Positions 17,409 to 25,900 of a stretch of 64,000 bases of DNA are shown here, piece by piece. The position numbers were made by a program, and so were the translations under genes. Source of the stretch: an uncultured Salinicoccus sp. (GTDB taxonomy: Bacteria > Bacillota > Bacilli > Staphylococcales > Salinicoccaceae); contig CANLWV010000010.1 in the NCBI GenBank assembly GCA_947494965.1, positions 18,585-82,584 of the forward strand, in the 5' to 3' direction. How positions within the stretch are numbered: the stretch's first letter is position 1; every line of letters starts with the position of its first letter. Below the pieces are notes generated by a model. That model was given only the letters and a program-made list of their open reading frames with translations. It did not search any database and had not been told where the DNA came from.

Positions 17409-17945
17409 ATGCATTTTAAAATATTCTGGGTGTTTTTTAAAGTCGGAATGCTTGGGTATGGTGGTGGCCCATCGTCCATTCCGCTTGTCCATAAAGAAGT
17501 GGTCGATACACACGGATGGATGACAGATGAAACCTTTCAGGATGCCCTGGCTATAGGTAATGTTCTGCCTGGTCCCATTGCCACCAAACTTGGAGGATAC
17601 ATAGGTTACCTGCAAAAAGGGTGGCTCGGGATGGTCAATGCTGTATTGGCCACAATTCTGCCGACAATCATATTGATGATTGTACTATTAAAACTGTTTA
17701 CGGAATTTAAGGACCTCGAGTGGGTGCAAGGTATGAGCAACGGGGTGATGCCCGTAGTGGGCGTCATGTTGTTTGTATTGACGTATGAGTTCCTCGCCAA
17801 GGCAAAGGCGAAAACGACGTGGCACTTCCTCTTCCTGTTTACGGCTATCGCATTCTTCATGTTGGTGGTGGTAGGAATTCACCCTGCCCTAATCATCCTG
17901 CTCATTGTTGTTTTCAGCATGTTCAGAAGGGAGGGGAGAGTATGA
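17409..17945 (+). CDS. chrA: Chromate transporter, first half-size subunit
   Basis: A 178-residue member of the short-chain CHR family. It has an amphipathic N-terminus, then G-Y-G-G-G-P-S-S-I-P-L-V and A-I-G-N-V-L-P-G-P-I-A-T-K-L, the hallmark of each CHR half, and about six helices. In paired short CHR systems two homologous subunits with opposite topology act together to export chromate. ATG 17409 has a GGAGGG site upstream. Its stop overlaps the next gene (ATGA at 17942), giving translational coupling. Confidence 0.87.
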   Translation: MHFKIFWVFFKVGMLGYGGGPSSIPLVHKEVVDTHGWMTDETFQDALAIGNVLPGPIATKLGGYIGYLQKGWLGMVNAVLATILPTIILMIVLLKLFTEFKDLEWVQGMSNGVMPVVGVMLFVLTYEFLAKAKAKTTWHFLFLFTAIAFFMLVVVGIHPALIILLIVVFSMFRREGRV

Positions 17946-18469
17946 TCTATATACATATATTCCTGGCTTTCTTCATCCCCGGAGTTCTGGGTTATGGGGG
18001 CGGCCCCGCTTCCATTCCATTGGTGGAGCAGGAAGTTGTACAGAATTATGGGTGGATGGATTCCCGTGAATTTGCCGAGGTTCTGGCACTTGGTAATGCC
18101 TTACCCGGCCCGATTGCGACCAAAATGGCCGGCTTTATAGGTTATGAAGTTGGAGGGCTGGGGGGATCGATTGTTGCAGTTGCTGCTACAGTCTTGCCTT
18201 CACTAATGCTGATGATTTTTCTCGCGGGACTGCTCTACAGATTGAAAGGCACACAGAAATTCGAAACTCTGACCACACTGATCCGACCGGTGATTGCAAT
18301 CCTTCTTGGGTTGATAGCATACGATTTCATCTTCAATGCATATGATGCCTCCGGAACCGTACACACAATATTTCTGGTTGCGGCCAGCTTCCTGCTATTG
18401 GTGAAATTTAAAGTCCACCCCGCACTTGTGATTATTTTTGGTTTAGGTTATGGTGCGCTTCTGTTGTGA
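17942..18469 (+). CDS. chrA: Chromate transporter, second half-size subunit
   Basis: 175 residues, homologous to the preceding gene (G-Y-G-G-G-P-A-S-I-P-L-V and A-L-G-N-A-L-P-G-P-I-A-T-K-M are shared). ATG 17942 overlaps the upstream stop codon. The pair is the usual two-gene short CHR transporter produced by an ancient duplication. An N-terminal extension is possible in this frame from 17819 but lies within the first gene and has no ribosome site. Confidence 0.86.
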   Translation: MIYIHIFLAFFIPGVLGYGGGPASIPLVEQEVVQNYGWMDSREFAEVLALGNALPGPIATKMAGFIGYEVGGLGGSIVAVAATVLPSLMLMIFLAGLLYRLKGTQKFETLTTLIRPVIAILLGLIAYDFIFNAYDASGTVHTIFLVAASFLLLVKFKVHPALVIIFGLGYGALLL

Positions 18470-18504
18470 TATGCAGGGGGGTAAAGAGCCAAAATCAGGG
18501 TCTC

Positions 18505-20031
18505 CTACTTTTGTTTTTTCTTGAACTTATTCAGCATGGCCTCAAGGAAGGTACGGACGCCGTCGACTCCCATCAGCAGTAACATAGAGATATAGAGTAC
18601 AGCCATCAGTGCGAATGCAAGCACCAGGCTGACATCACTTCCAACAAAAGGATTCATAAGGATCAAAAATCCATAAGATGATGCAGCAGCAAAAAATGCA
18701 GCGGCTGTAATCCGTAACGCAGTCGGTATAAGATGTGTCAGATTAAGCCGGCCAAATTTTCTGCGTAGGCTCCGTGTCAGTAGCAGAACGGTCATCAGTG
18801 CAGAAAGGCTGGTCGCAAGAGCTAGACCACCTATCCCGAGGATTGGCGCCAGCAGGAAGTTCAGGGCAATATTGATGCTCACCCCGATTGTGCTGTTGAG
18901 CATAGGTGTTTTTGTATCCTGCAGTGCATAGAAAGTCCGGGTTAAAATCAGGTTGACACCTGTACCGGCAAGACCGAGTGAGTAGAAGAAGAACGCCGAA
19001 GTCGTCAATGTTACGGCGGTTTCATCGAAGGCGCCGCGGTCGAACAGGAAACGGACAATAGGCTCTGCGAATATCATCGCACCGATTGTGGCAGGAATTA
19101 TTAGGGTCAGCACACCCAGTATGGTCTGGTTCAAAGTGTGCTTTAGCCCCGGCATGTCTCCTCGGGCTGCCTTTTTGGATATGTCTGGATAAAACACTGT
19201 AACGAATGAAGAGACGAAGATACCGAGGAAGGATACATTCAAAGTGCTGGCATAGTTAATTGAGGAAATTCCACCTATGGAAATCCAGGATGCAAGTGAA
19301 CGATCAATCAGACGGTTCAATTGACCCACACCGGAACCAAGGATGACCGGGAAAGCCAATACAGCCATTTCTTTTATATGTTCATCTCCCGGACGCAACA
19401 CCCGCTGGAAGCGGAAAGAATATCTATAGGCAAAGAACAGGATGATCAGGAACTGGATAAATAGTGCGACTACATTAGCCACGGCGAGAATGTAGATCAG
19501 TTCTAATCTGCTGCTCAGGATTATGGCCACAATCAGCACCAGATTCATGGGAATGCCTATCAAGGAAGGGATAGCAAACATCTTTTTATAATTCAGATAG
19601 GCACTTAGAATCCGGGTGATGAGTGTAAAGTAGATGCCGAATATGCTGAAGCGGGTGAACATTACTGCAAGTGCCAATGTTTCTCCCTGGAATCCGATTG
19701 CGAATACCTTAACGAGCTGTTCAGTAAAAATAAGAGCGAGTATGACGATGAATGTAGTGGAAATCAGCAATATATTAATTAGGTTGTTGGTATATTCGAG
19801 CCCCGCCTTGTCGCCGGACTGCTCTGTTATCCGTGAATAGAGCGGGATGTAGCCGGTCGAAATGCCTGCTGCCACCACACCAAAAACGACAGTTGGGATA
19901 CTGATCGATAATAGGAAGACATCACTGGTTTCGCTTGCTCCGTAGAAATAGGCGAGCGTCAAATCCCTCAAGAACCCAGAGACTTTTGAAACGATGGTCA
20001 GCACCATCAACAGAAAGATGGTTTTTCTCAT
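18505..20031 (-). CDS. murJ: MurJ-family lipid II flippase
   Basis: A 508-residue polytopic membrane protein of the MviN/MurJ (MOP) family with about 14 helices. The N-terminus (K-V-S-G-F-L-R-D-L-T-L-A-Y-F-Y-G-A-S) carries the conserved helix-1 Arg and Asp, and P-G-D-E-H-I-K-E-M lies mid-protein. It is expected to flip lipid II for peptidoglycan synthesis or a related polyprenyl-linked glycan. No good ribosome site precedes ATG 20031; instead the start overlaps the stop of a 19-codon leader ORF (ATGA) that has its own TAGGAG site, so translation is probably coupled. Confidence 0.85.
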   Translation of the reverse strand: MRKTIFLLMVLTIVSKVSGFLRDLTLAYFYGASETSDVFLLSISIPTVVFGVVAAGISTGYIPLYSRITEQSGDKAGLEYTNNLINILLISTTFIVILALIFTEQLVKVFAIGFQGETLALAVMFTRFSIFGIYFTLITRILSAYLNYKKMFAIPSLIGIPMNLVLIVAIILSSRLELIYILAVANVVALFIQFLIILFFAYRYSFRFQRVLRPGDEHIKEMAVLAFPVILGSGVGQLNRLIDRSLASWISIGGISSINYASTLNVSFLGIFVSSFVTVFYPDISKKAARGDMPGLKHTLNQTILGVLTLIIPATIGAMIFAEPIVRFLFDRGAFDETAVTLTTSAFFFYSLGLAGTGVNLILTRTFYALQDTKTPMLNSTIGVSINIALNFLLAPILGIGGLALATSLSALMTVLLLTRSLRRKFGRLNLTHLIPTALRITAAAFFAAASSYGFLILMNPFVGSDVSLVLAFALMAVLYISMLLLMGVDGVRTFLEAMLNKFKKKQK

Positions 20032-20087
20032 ATGGCCACGCTGTGTGGATTCTGTATCAATCCATGATTTGCATACATAATGTTCAT
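20028..20087 (-). CDS. 19-codon leader ORF coupled to murJ
   Basis: ATG 20087 is preceded by TAGGAG at 7-nt spacing and reads MNIMYANHGLIQNPHSVAI before a TGA that overlaps the murJ ATG (ATGA, 20028-20031). This is the only good ribosome site ahead of murJ. The peptide has no recognised motif, so it may be a cis-acting leader that delivers ribosomes to murJ rather than a functional peptide. Confidence 0.55.
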   Translation of the reverse strand: MNIMYANHGLIQNPHSVAI

Positions 20088-20250
20088 AAAAAAACTCCTA
20101 TTGATCCATACTCCAAATAGTAAAAGCATACAATATGTATTTTAGCAGAAAATGGATGGATGGCGAGTTTAGAGCTATGGGACACGGAGATATGAATGAT
20201 CGGTTTGGGTCGAGTTTAAATCAGCAATCCAGCATATACAGATTTAAGGC

Positions 20251-20290
20251 ATAGAAAAGGTCTGGAAATGTCATTCCAGACCTTTTCTAT
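20251..20290 (-). terminator. Terminator of the OYE-acetamidase-glycerate kinase operon
   Basis: A 17-bp perfect stem (20251-20267 with 20274-20290; core AAAAGGTCTGG) has a 6-nt loop. The glycerate kinase stop codon lies inside the stem. A/T-rich flanks on both sides make it effective on either strand. Confidence 0.88.
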
Positions 20291-21363
20291 GTCACTATGC
20301 GCTGTATCTTTTGCCTTATCAGCCGTGGTGTTTCTTCAATGATGTCCTCAATTTTTCTGGTGCCATCGCTCAATGGATAGACAGAAGCGAAAGCTGTAGT
20401 ATCAGCACCGGTTACCTGACCAGAGATGAGGTGGCACGGCTTTTGATGGCGATCGGCGAGTTGTGCCACAGTCGCAGGGACTTTTCCGTGCACTGAGGAA
20501 GCATCGGTTTTCCCTTCACCTGTAATTACCATATCGGCTTTCATTATTGCATTCTCCAAGTGGATCATCTCAGCAACCAGTAGACCTCCCGGTTTCATCT
20601 CTGCCCCGAGATTCATCAGCATCCACCCAAGTCCACCAGCGGCACCTGCGCCGTGGCAGTCACTGAAGTCATCTTGGAAAACATCCGATATTTTGGTACG
20701 GAGGTGTGAGAGCAGTGACTCGAAGAAAGCGACATCCGCTTCCTGCACGCCTTTTTGGGGACCGAACGCACGGGTAGCCCCTCGGACTCCGAACAATGGA
20801 TGGGTGACATCGGACGCGACAGTCAACTGTACACCTTCCAGGGGCTGAAGTGATCTTAGGCTGATTTCAGCAACATGTCCTATATCACGAGTGAACACGC
20901 CAACTGGCATGCCACCTGTATCCACTGCAGCACCTCCTAGAGCGAGCAGCATCCCGTAGCCGCCATCGTTTGTTGCAGAACCACCCAAACCCAGTATGAT
21001 GTGTTGTGCCCCGTTATCAACCGCGTCCAAAATCAGTTCGCCGACGCCGAATGACGTCCGATCGCCTGGGTTTGAACTGCCGACCAGATGAAGACCACAT
21101 GCCTCGGCCGTTTCAATCACTGCAGTCTGTCCCTTGCGACAATAGGAGGCTTCGACCGTCTGGCCTTCTGGCCCTGTAACATTGGTGGTGACCTCCTCAT
21201 AATCCTCATTCCGAAAACACGTAAGAAGGCCATCTCCACCGTCACTCATCGGTTTCAAAATGCTTTGATGGCCCAAATCTGTGAGGGCCTCTCCCATGAT
21301 TGTTGCAATCTCATATTGATTGAACGTCCCTTTATAGGAATCTGGTGCTACAACAATATTCAT
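20287..21363 (-). CDS. glxK: Glycerate kinase, GarK/GlxK family
   Basis: A 358-residue glycerate kinase that phosphorylates D-glycerate with ATP. The N-terminus A-P-D-S-Y-K-G-T and M-S-D-G-G-D-G-L, the nucleotide segment G-L-G-G-S-A-T-N-D-G-G-Y-G-M and the late T-G-E-G-K-T-D are all present. It is the last gene of a compact minus-strand operon, starting 5 bp after the acetamidase stop, with GGAG ahead of ATG 21363. The neighbours do not make an obvious glycerate pathway, so its carbon source in this organism is unclear. Confidence 0.9.
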   Translation of the reverse strand: MNIVVAPDSYKGTFNQYEIATIMGEALTDLGHQSILKPMSDGGDGLLTCFRNEDYEEVTTNVTGPEGQTVEASYCRKGQTAVIETAEACGLHLVGSSNPGDRTSFGVGELILDAVDNGAQHIILGLGGSATNDGGYGMLLALGGAAVDTGGMPVGVFTRDIGHVAEISLRSLQPLEGVQLTVASDVTHPLFGVRGATRAFGPQKGVQEADVAFFESLLSHLRTKISDVFQDDFSDCHGAGAAGGLGWMLMNLGAEMKPGGLLVAEMIHLENAIMKADMVITGEGKTDASSVHGKVPATVAQLADRHQKPCHLISGQVTGADTTAFASVYPLSDGTRKIEDIIEETPRLIRQKIQRIVT

Positions 21364-21368
21364 GATAT

Positions 21369-22274
21369 CTACTCCAAGGTAATTCCGTAATGATCAAGGA
21401 CATGGTGCGGTACAAAGAAGCGGGAAGTCTTCAAAGGATCGACTACCTGATTGATCTGCGCCTCGCCGACCAGACTCATGAGCATGGTCATTTCAGACAG
21501 ACTCAAGTCTGTGTGGGGACGGAGTAATGCAATCATTTCCTTGACGGACTCGTCGACTGCGGTGTCGAGACTTTCGCTCGATACTGTCATGTAGACACCA
21601 TCCGCATCGACGACGATCGGATGGCGTGTTTTTATATTGTGTGCTTTATCGAGGGTTACTGTGATCGATGCACCCGTCTCAAGTCCACTTACGCTCACTT
21701 CGCCGTCCCCCATCTTGGCGTGGACATCTCCAAGGCCAAACAAGGCCCCATCGTGTGCAACAGGTAGATAGAGGGTGGCGCCAGTCGTGATCTTCTTACT
21801 GTCCATATTGCCGCCGTGTCGGCCCGGTGTCCCATTATTGACCGCTTCTCCCTCTGGTGCCACTCCAATGACGCCGATCATCGGGTTCAGGGGAAGAGAC
21901 AGGCCATTGAACGAAACAGTGCCTTCCGATGTATCAATATCGAACATTTTGGCCTCCATCTTCTCCATATCATCCCCCATGACGCCAAGCCCAGGGCCTG
22001 TCAGCATGACACCGTTTGGTTCGAGGGTGATGTCTTCAATTGTGACTTTGAGCACATCTCCGGCTTGGATGCCATCTATATGGATAGGACCCGTTTCAGG
22101 GTTGATGCGGTCCCAGTCCAACTGGTCCAACACGGTATCACTGGAAGTGATCTGTCCGAGGAAGCAATCGTTCGTCTCAATCGTTACTGTATCCCCAGCA
22201 TCAACCTTTAAAGCAGCTGGATTATCCTTTGACATCGCATAAAATAAGTTTGATTTATTCAATGAATGTTTCAT
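21369..22274 (-). CDS. Acetamidase/formamidase family amidohydrolase
   Basis: A 301-residue member of the FmdA/AmdA family, which hydrolyses short amides to the acid plus ammonia. Conserved segments include G-P-I-H-I-D-G-I-Q-A-G-D-V-L, the G-R-H-G-G-N-M-D-S-K loop and L-G-D-V-H-A-x-M-G-D-G-E. The second ATG at 22274 is chosen because GGAG stands 7 nt upstream; ATG 22280 is too close. It sits between namA and glycerate kinase with gaps of 14 and 5 bp, so the three are co-transcribed. The natural amide is unknown. Confidence 0.9.
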   Translation of the reverse strand: MKHSLNKSNLFYAMSKDNPAALKVDAGDTVTIETNDCFLGQITSSDTVLDQLDWDRINPETGPIHIDGIQAGDVLKVTIEDITLEPNGVMLTGPGLGVMGDDMEKMEAKMFDIDTSEGTVSFNGLSLPLNPMIGVIGVAPEGEAVNNGTPGRHGGNMDSKKITTGATLYLPVAHDGALFGLGDVHAKMGDGEVSVSGLETGASITVTLDKAHNIKTRHPIVVDADGVYMTVSSESLDTAVDESVKEMIALLRPHTDLSLSEMTMLMSLVGEAQINQVVDPLKTSRFFVPHHVLDHYGITLE

Positions 22275-22288
22275 GATCATTCTCCATT

Positions 22289-23311
22289 CTAATATGCTCT
22301 TTTATACTGCACAGGGATGAAGGCGTCATCCTCTGCATTTTTGTCCTGGGAAGCGTTGAGCACCCAATAAGGGTCGCGCAGCAGTCCACGGCCGATGGCG
22401 ACGAGATCTGCAGATTCCGATGCGACGGCGTGCTCAGCCAGATTGACATCATCGAGAAGACCGACAGCTATGACAGGGACTGAAGCAGCTTCTTTCACCG
22501 CTCTGGCATACTCGACAAGGTAGCCGGGGAAAGCCCCATTGAAACGCTCTGGTGAAGGCTTACCGTCTCCTCCAGCTGATACATCGATCATATCAACCCC
22601 AGCTGCCGCATACTCGCGCGCCAGATGGGTCCCGTGGTCGATGTCGTAACCACCATCTGCATACTCGACAGCTGAGAGGCGTAGCATGAGCGGCATCCCT
22701 GCAGGCATGACAGATTTGACTGCTTCAATGACCCTGCGTCCAAATAGGCTGAAATCTTCACCATATTCATCGGAGCGCTTGTTGGTGAGTGGGGATTGGA
22801 ATTGATGGATGAGATAACCGTGGGCAGCATGAAGTTCGATGGTGTCAAATCCAGCCTCAACTGCACGTTGGGCCCCCCATTTGAATGCATCGATAATCTC
22901 TTCCGTCTCTTCTCTCGTCAGTTCATGTGGCTGATGGAAGTCCGAGCTATATGCTTCATCCGTACTTGATACTGGAGTCTCCGTATCCTGAGCCTTGCGC
23001 CCTGCGTGAGCGAGTTGGATGCCCACCTTTGCCCCGTGGCGATGGCAAGCGTCGACGATTCGTTTGTAGTGGGGCACATGTCCGTCGGACCAGATACCTA
23101 GACAATGGTCGGTAATGCGACCCCGTGATTCGACATTGGTCATCTCCAACATGATCAGACCAGTACCGCCGACCGCCCGTGAGGTGTAGTGCGTGAAGTG
23201 CCACTCGTCAGGTATGCCGTCAGTCGCGCTGTATTGGCACATGGGGGCCATTACAATCCTGTTCTTTGTCGTTAAAGCCTTCAGTGTGTAGGGTTCAAAA
23301 AGTGATTTCAT
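22289..23311 (-). CDS. namA: NADPH dehydrogenase, YqjM/NamA-type old yellow enzyme
   Basis: A 340-residue FMN-dependent ene-reductase. The YqjM-class pattern is intact: Cys25 and Tyr27 in A-P-M-C-Q-Y, His161 and His164 in E-L-H-A-A-H-G-Y-L, and the C-terminal G-R-G-L-L-R-D-P-Y phosphate-binding loop. It reduces activated C=C bonds and some nitro compounds and is often linked with electrophile stress. AGGAGG precedes ATG 23311. It is the first gene of the operon with an acetamidase and glycerate kinase. Confidence 0.92.
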   Translation of the reverse strand: MKSLFEPYTLKALTTKNRIVMAPMCQYSATDGIPDEWHFTHYTSRAVGGTGLIMLEMTNVESRGRITDHCLGIWSDGHVPHYKRIVDACHRHGAKVGIQLAHAGRKAQDTETPVSSTDEAYSSDFHQPHELTREETEEIIDAFKWGAQRAVEAGFDTIELHAAHGYLIHQFQSPLTNKRSDEYGEDFSLFGRRVIEAVKSVMPAGMPLMLRLSAVEYADGGYDIDHGTHLAREYAAAGVDMIDVSAGGDGKPSPERFNGAFPGYLVEYARAVKEAASVPVIAVGLLDDVNLAEHAVASESADLVAIGRGLLRDPYWVLNASQDKNAEDDAFIPVQYKRAY

Positions 23312-23378
23312 CCAATTCCTCCTCAGTGGTTAACTCCATTGTATTAAATTTAGAGAAAATTTCAAATATAAAGAGGCT

Positions 23379-23615
23379 TTGAATTTAGCAGTTTTGAATA
23401 ATGTTATATTCAATGACAACTGTAATAAGTCCACTGGGTTAGAAGGATATTTCAAAACGCATATTAATGTGGTGTTCAGAATTGTACTGATAGCAAGCGC
23501 ATTGCTTCTGATCGCACCGGAAACATATACTAACCTCATCGGTGTAGCAGCGGCAGTGATTATATTGGTGATGAATCGCATCAAATGGAAACGGGAAATG
23601 CGCACGGCATCATAG
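23379..23615 (+). pseudogene. C-terminal remnant of a TRAP-type transporter permease
   Basis: A 78-codon frame from a TTG at 23379. Residues about 24-70 (L-E-G-Y-F-K-T-H-I-N-V-V-F-R-I, then I-A-S-A-L-L-L-I-A-P-E-T-Y-T-N-L-I-G-V) resemble the end of fused TRAP transporter permeases, where the last helices read R-I-L-L-x-x-A-A-L-L-L-I-x-P-G. The rest of the permease and any binding-protein gene are missing, and the upstream bases match nothing. It may be a degraded remnant; a small independent membrane protein is the alternative. Confidence 0.4.
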
Positions 23616-23620
23616 ATTAC

Positions 23621-23650
23621 AAAAACAGGCCCTTAAAGGGCCTGTTTTAT
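23621..23650. terminator. Bidirectional terminator before arsC
   Basis: AAAACAGGCCC (23622-23632) pairs with GGGCCTGTTTT (23638-23648) around a TTAAA loop. A-rich and T-rich sides let it act for the minus-strand ars operon and for the short plus-strand frame. Confidence 0.85.
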
Positions 23651-24066
23651 TTTCCTTCGTTTTTAAACTGGATGATTCTTTTTTCGATGTCGTCTCTTAC
23701 TTGGCGGAATGCTGAATATATTTCTTCTTCACTGCCTTTGGCTTTGGCTGGGTCTTCGAACCCCCAATGCAGGTGGATGACGTCCGATGGCGTGACAGGA
23801 CAATTATCACGGGCGTCCCCGCACAGGGTGATTGCATAATCTGCATGGTTCAGAATTTCAGGGTCTATGATGCTTGACTGCTGACCAGTGATATCAATGC
23901 CGGCGTCTCTCATGATGCTTACCGCCCTTGGATTAATTCCATGGGCTTCGATGCCTGCTGAATGAATCTCATATTTATCGCCTAAATATTTGTGGGCAAA
24001 GCCCTCTGCAATCTGACTTCTACATGAATTTCCGGTGCATAAAAAATAGATAATGGGTTTTTGCAT
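23647..24066 (-). CDS. arsC: Arsenate reductase, thioredoxin-coupled
   Basis: A 139-residue low-molecular-weight phosphatase-fold arsenate reductase. All three redox cysteines of the staphylococcal pI258 type are present: Cys10 in the C-T-G-N-S-C-R loop, Cys82 and Cys89 in [10 protein letters not shown]. It reduces arsenate to arsenite, the form exported by ArsB. It is the last gene of arsRBC, 17 bp after arsB. Confidence 0.95.
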   Translation of the reverse strand: MQKPIIYFLCTGNSCRSQIAEGFAHKYLGDKYEIHSAGIEAHGINPRAVSIMRDAGIDITGQQSSIIDPEILNHADYAITLCGDARDNCPVTPSDVIHLHWGFEDPAKAKGSEEEIYSAFRQVRDDIEKRIIQFKNEGK

Positions 24067-24083
24067 GATGACACTCCTTTAGT

Positions 24084-25382
24084 TTATGAAATGATGAGCA
24101 GCCATAGGTATAGGCCGGATAAAGTTATGAATAGAACGGGAATCGTCAGGATGATACCGATTTTGAAATAGTATCCCCAAGAAATATTGACCCCTTTCTT
24201 TTTGAGCACATGCAGCCACAGCAGTGTAGCAAGTGACCCGATCGGTGTAATCTTCGGACCAAGGTCAGAGCCGATGACATTGGCGTATACCAGACCCTCC
24301 TTAATGGAACCTTGTGCACCTGATGCAGTTATGGCGAGGGCATCAATCATAACGGTCGGCATATTATTCATGACCGATGACAGTATTGCAGCTGTGAAGC
24401 CCATGACCATTGTGGCGGCAAATAACCCATGTTCTCCTGCGGTAGCCAGAAAACGGCCGAGTAGGGCAGTCAGCCCTGCATTTTGCAAACCATATACGAC
24501 AACGTACATGCCGAGGGAGAAGAAGACGATGTCCCAAGGTGCCCCCTTCACAACATCCTTAACAGGCACAGCGGGACTGTTTCTTCCCATCATCACAAAA
24601 AAGAATGCAATGAGGCCGGCAATGATGGAAACAGGGATCTCAAACGGCTCACTCAGGAAATATCCAATGAGCAACAAAGCGAGCACCACCCACGACCAGG
24701 TAAACATTCTTTGGTCACGGATGGCTTCAGAAGGGCGCTTCAACTCAGATACCCCGTAATTGGACGGTAGGTCTTTTCTGAAAAAGAGCCACAGTACAAG
24801 AATGCTTGCCAGGATAGAGAACAGATTGGGAACAAGCATCCTTGAAGCGTATTCGATGAACCCGATGCCAAAGAAGTCTGCCGAGACGATATTCACCAAG
24901 TTACTGACGACGAATGGCAGGGAGGCGGTATCGGCGATGAATCCGCTTGCCATGATGAACGGCATGATCATCTTCTCCGTGAAATTGAGGTTCCTGACCA
25001 TCGCCAGAACAATCGGTGTCAGAATCAGGGCGGCTCCATCATTGGCAAACAATGCAGCCACTATCGCGCCCAGCAGGATGATGTAGATGAACAGCTTCAA
25101 TCCGCTGCCTTTGGCAAAACGTGCCATATGTAGTGCAGACCATTCAAAAAATCCGATCTCATCGAGTACCAATGAAATCAGTATGACAGCGACGAAAGTC
25201 AGTGTCGCATTCCAGACTATGCCCCATACGGTTCCGACATCCCCAAAGCTTACGACGCCGAAGACCAAGGCTGCAACTGCCCCAGCAACCGCCGACCAGC
25301 CGATGCCGAGGCCTTTAGGCTGACGGATGACAAGAAACAACGTGATGAGGAAAATCAGGACTGCAATTACAGAATTCACCAT
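24084..25382 (-). CDS. arsB: Arsenite efflux pump ArsB
   Basis: A 432-residue membrane protein with about 12 helices ([10 protein letters not shown] and [14 protein letters not shown] are diagnostic), matching the roughly 429-residue plasmid pI258 ArsB. It exports arsenite and antimonite using membrane potential. ATG 25382 is chosen: it overlaps the arsR stop (TGATG), has AAGGGAGG 10 nt upstream and gives the family length. The longer frame from 25406 places that ribosome site inside the gene. Confidence 0.94.
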   Translation of the reverse strand: MVNSVIAVLIFLITLFLVIRQPKGLGIGWSAVAGAVAALVFGVVSFGDVGTVWGIVWNATLTFVAVILISLVLDEIGFFEWSALHMARFAKGSGLKLFIYIILLGAIVAALFANDGAALILTPIVLAMVRNLNFTEKMIMPFIMASGFIADTASLPFVVSNLVNIVSADFFGIGFIEYASRMLVPNLFSILASILVLWLFFRKDLPSNYGVSELKRPSEAIRDQRMFTWSWVVLALLLIGYFLSEPFEIPVSIIAGLIAFFFVMMGRNSPAVPVKDVVKGAPWDIVFFSLGMYVVVYGLQNAGLTALLGRFLATAGEHGLFAATMVMGFTAAILSSVMNNMPTVMIDALAITASGAQGSIKEGLVYANVIGSDLGPKITPIGSLATLLWLHVLKKKGVNISWGYYFKIGIILTIPVLFITLSGLYLWLLIIS

Positions 25383-25723
25383 CAGCAGCATGCCTCCCTT
25401 GTGCATGAAGCGAGCAGACGGTCGACATGTGCATCAAGGCCAGGTGTCGTCGCCAATAATTTTGACAGCATTTCCATGAATGGACTATCGGAGTTCAAGG
25501 AAAGATGGGTCCAATACCCATCTTTCCGTTCCGTGATCAAGCCAAGTGTCCGCAACCTTTTAAGATGCTGGCTTACAGCAGGTTGGCTCATATTGAAGCA
25601 TTCTGTGAAATCACAGACGCAACATTCCTTCTTATACATCATCGCAACCATCGATAATCGTGAATGATCGCCCAGAACTTTGAAAAGTTCCGCAACATCA
25701 TTAATATCAACTGTCGTTTCCAT
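25382..25723 (-). CDS. arsR: ArsR-type arsenite-responsive repressor
   Basis: A 113-residue ArsR/SmtB winged-helix repressor. The metalloid site E-C-C-V-C-D-F sits in the helix-turn-helix region just before [10 protein letters not shown], and an extra cysteine cluster (C-T-R-E-A-C-C) closes the protein. ATG 25723 has GAGGTG 7 nt upstream and is preferred over the frame that adds five residues. It is the first gene of the operon; a palindrome at 25774-25793 is the probable operator. Confidence 0.94.
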   Translation of the reverse strand: METTVDINDVAELFKVLGDHSRLSMVAMMYKKECCVCDFTECFNMSQPAVSQHLKRLRTLGLITERKDGYWTHLSLNSDSPFMEMLSKLLATTPGLDAHVDRLLASCTREACC

Positions 25724-25773
25724 TGGATCGCACCTCAATCATATAATTTTTTTATTATGTAATAGGTTGAATT

Positions 25774-25793
25774 ATATAAGATTATGGTTATAT
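25774..25793 (-). promoter_or_regulatory. Candidate ArsR operator
   Basis: ATATAA-N8-TTATAT (25774-25779 and 25788-25793), an inverted repeat 50-70 bp upstream of arsR. ArsR/SmtB proteins bind imperfect A/T-rich inverted repeats near the promoter. Supported by position and symmetry only. Confidence 0.5.
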
Positions 25794-25900
25794 GTTCAAC
25801 AATGATCTTAAAAATGAAGTATATCGGTGGATTTCCATTTTCATTACTTTTATCATGATATATAGAATGACAATTCAGAAAACTCAGGAGGCGTTAAAGG

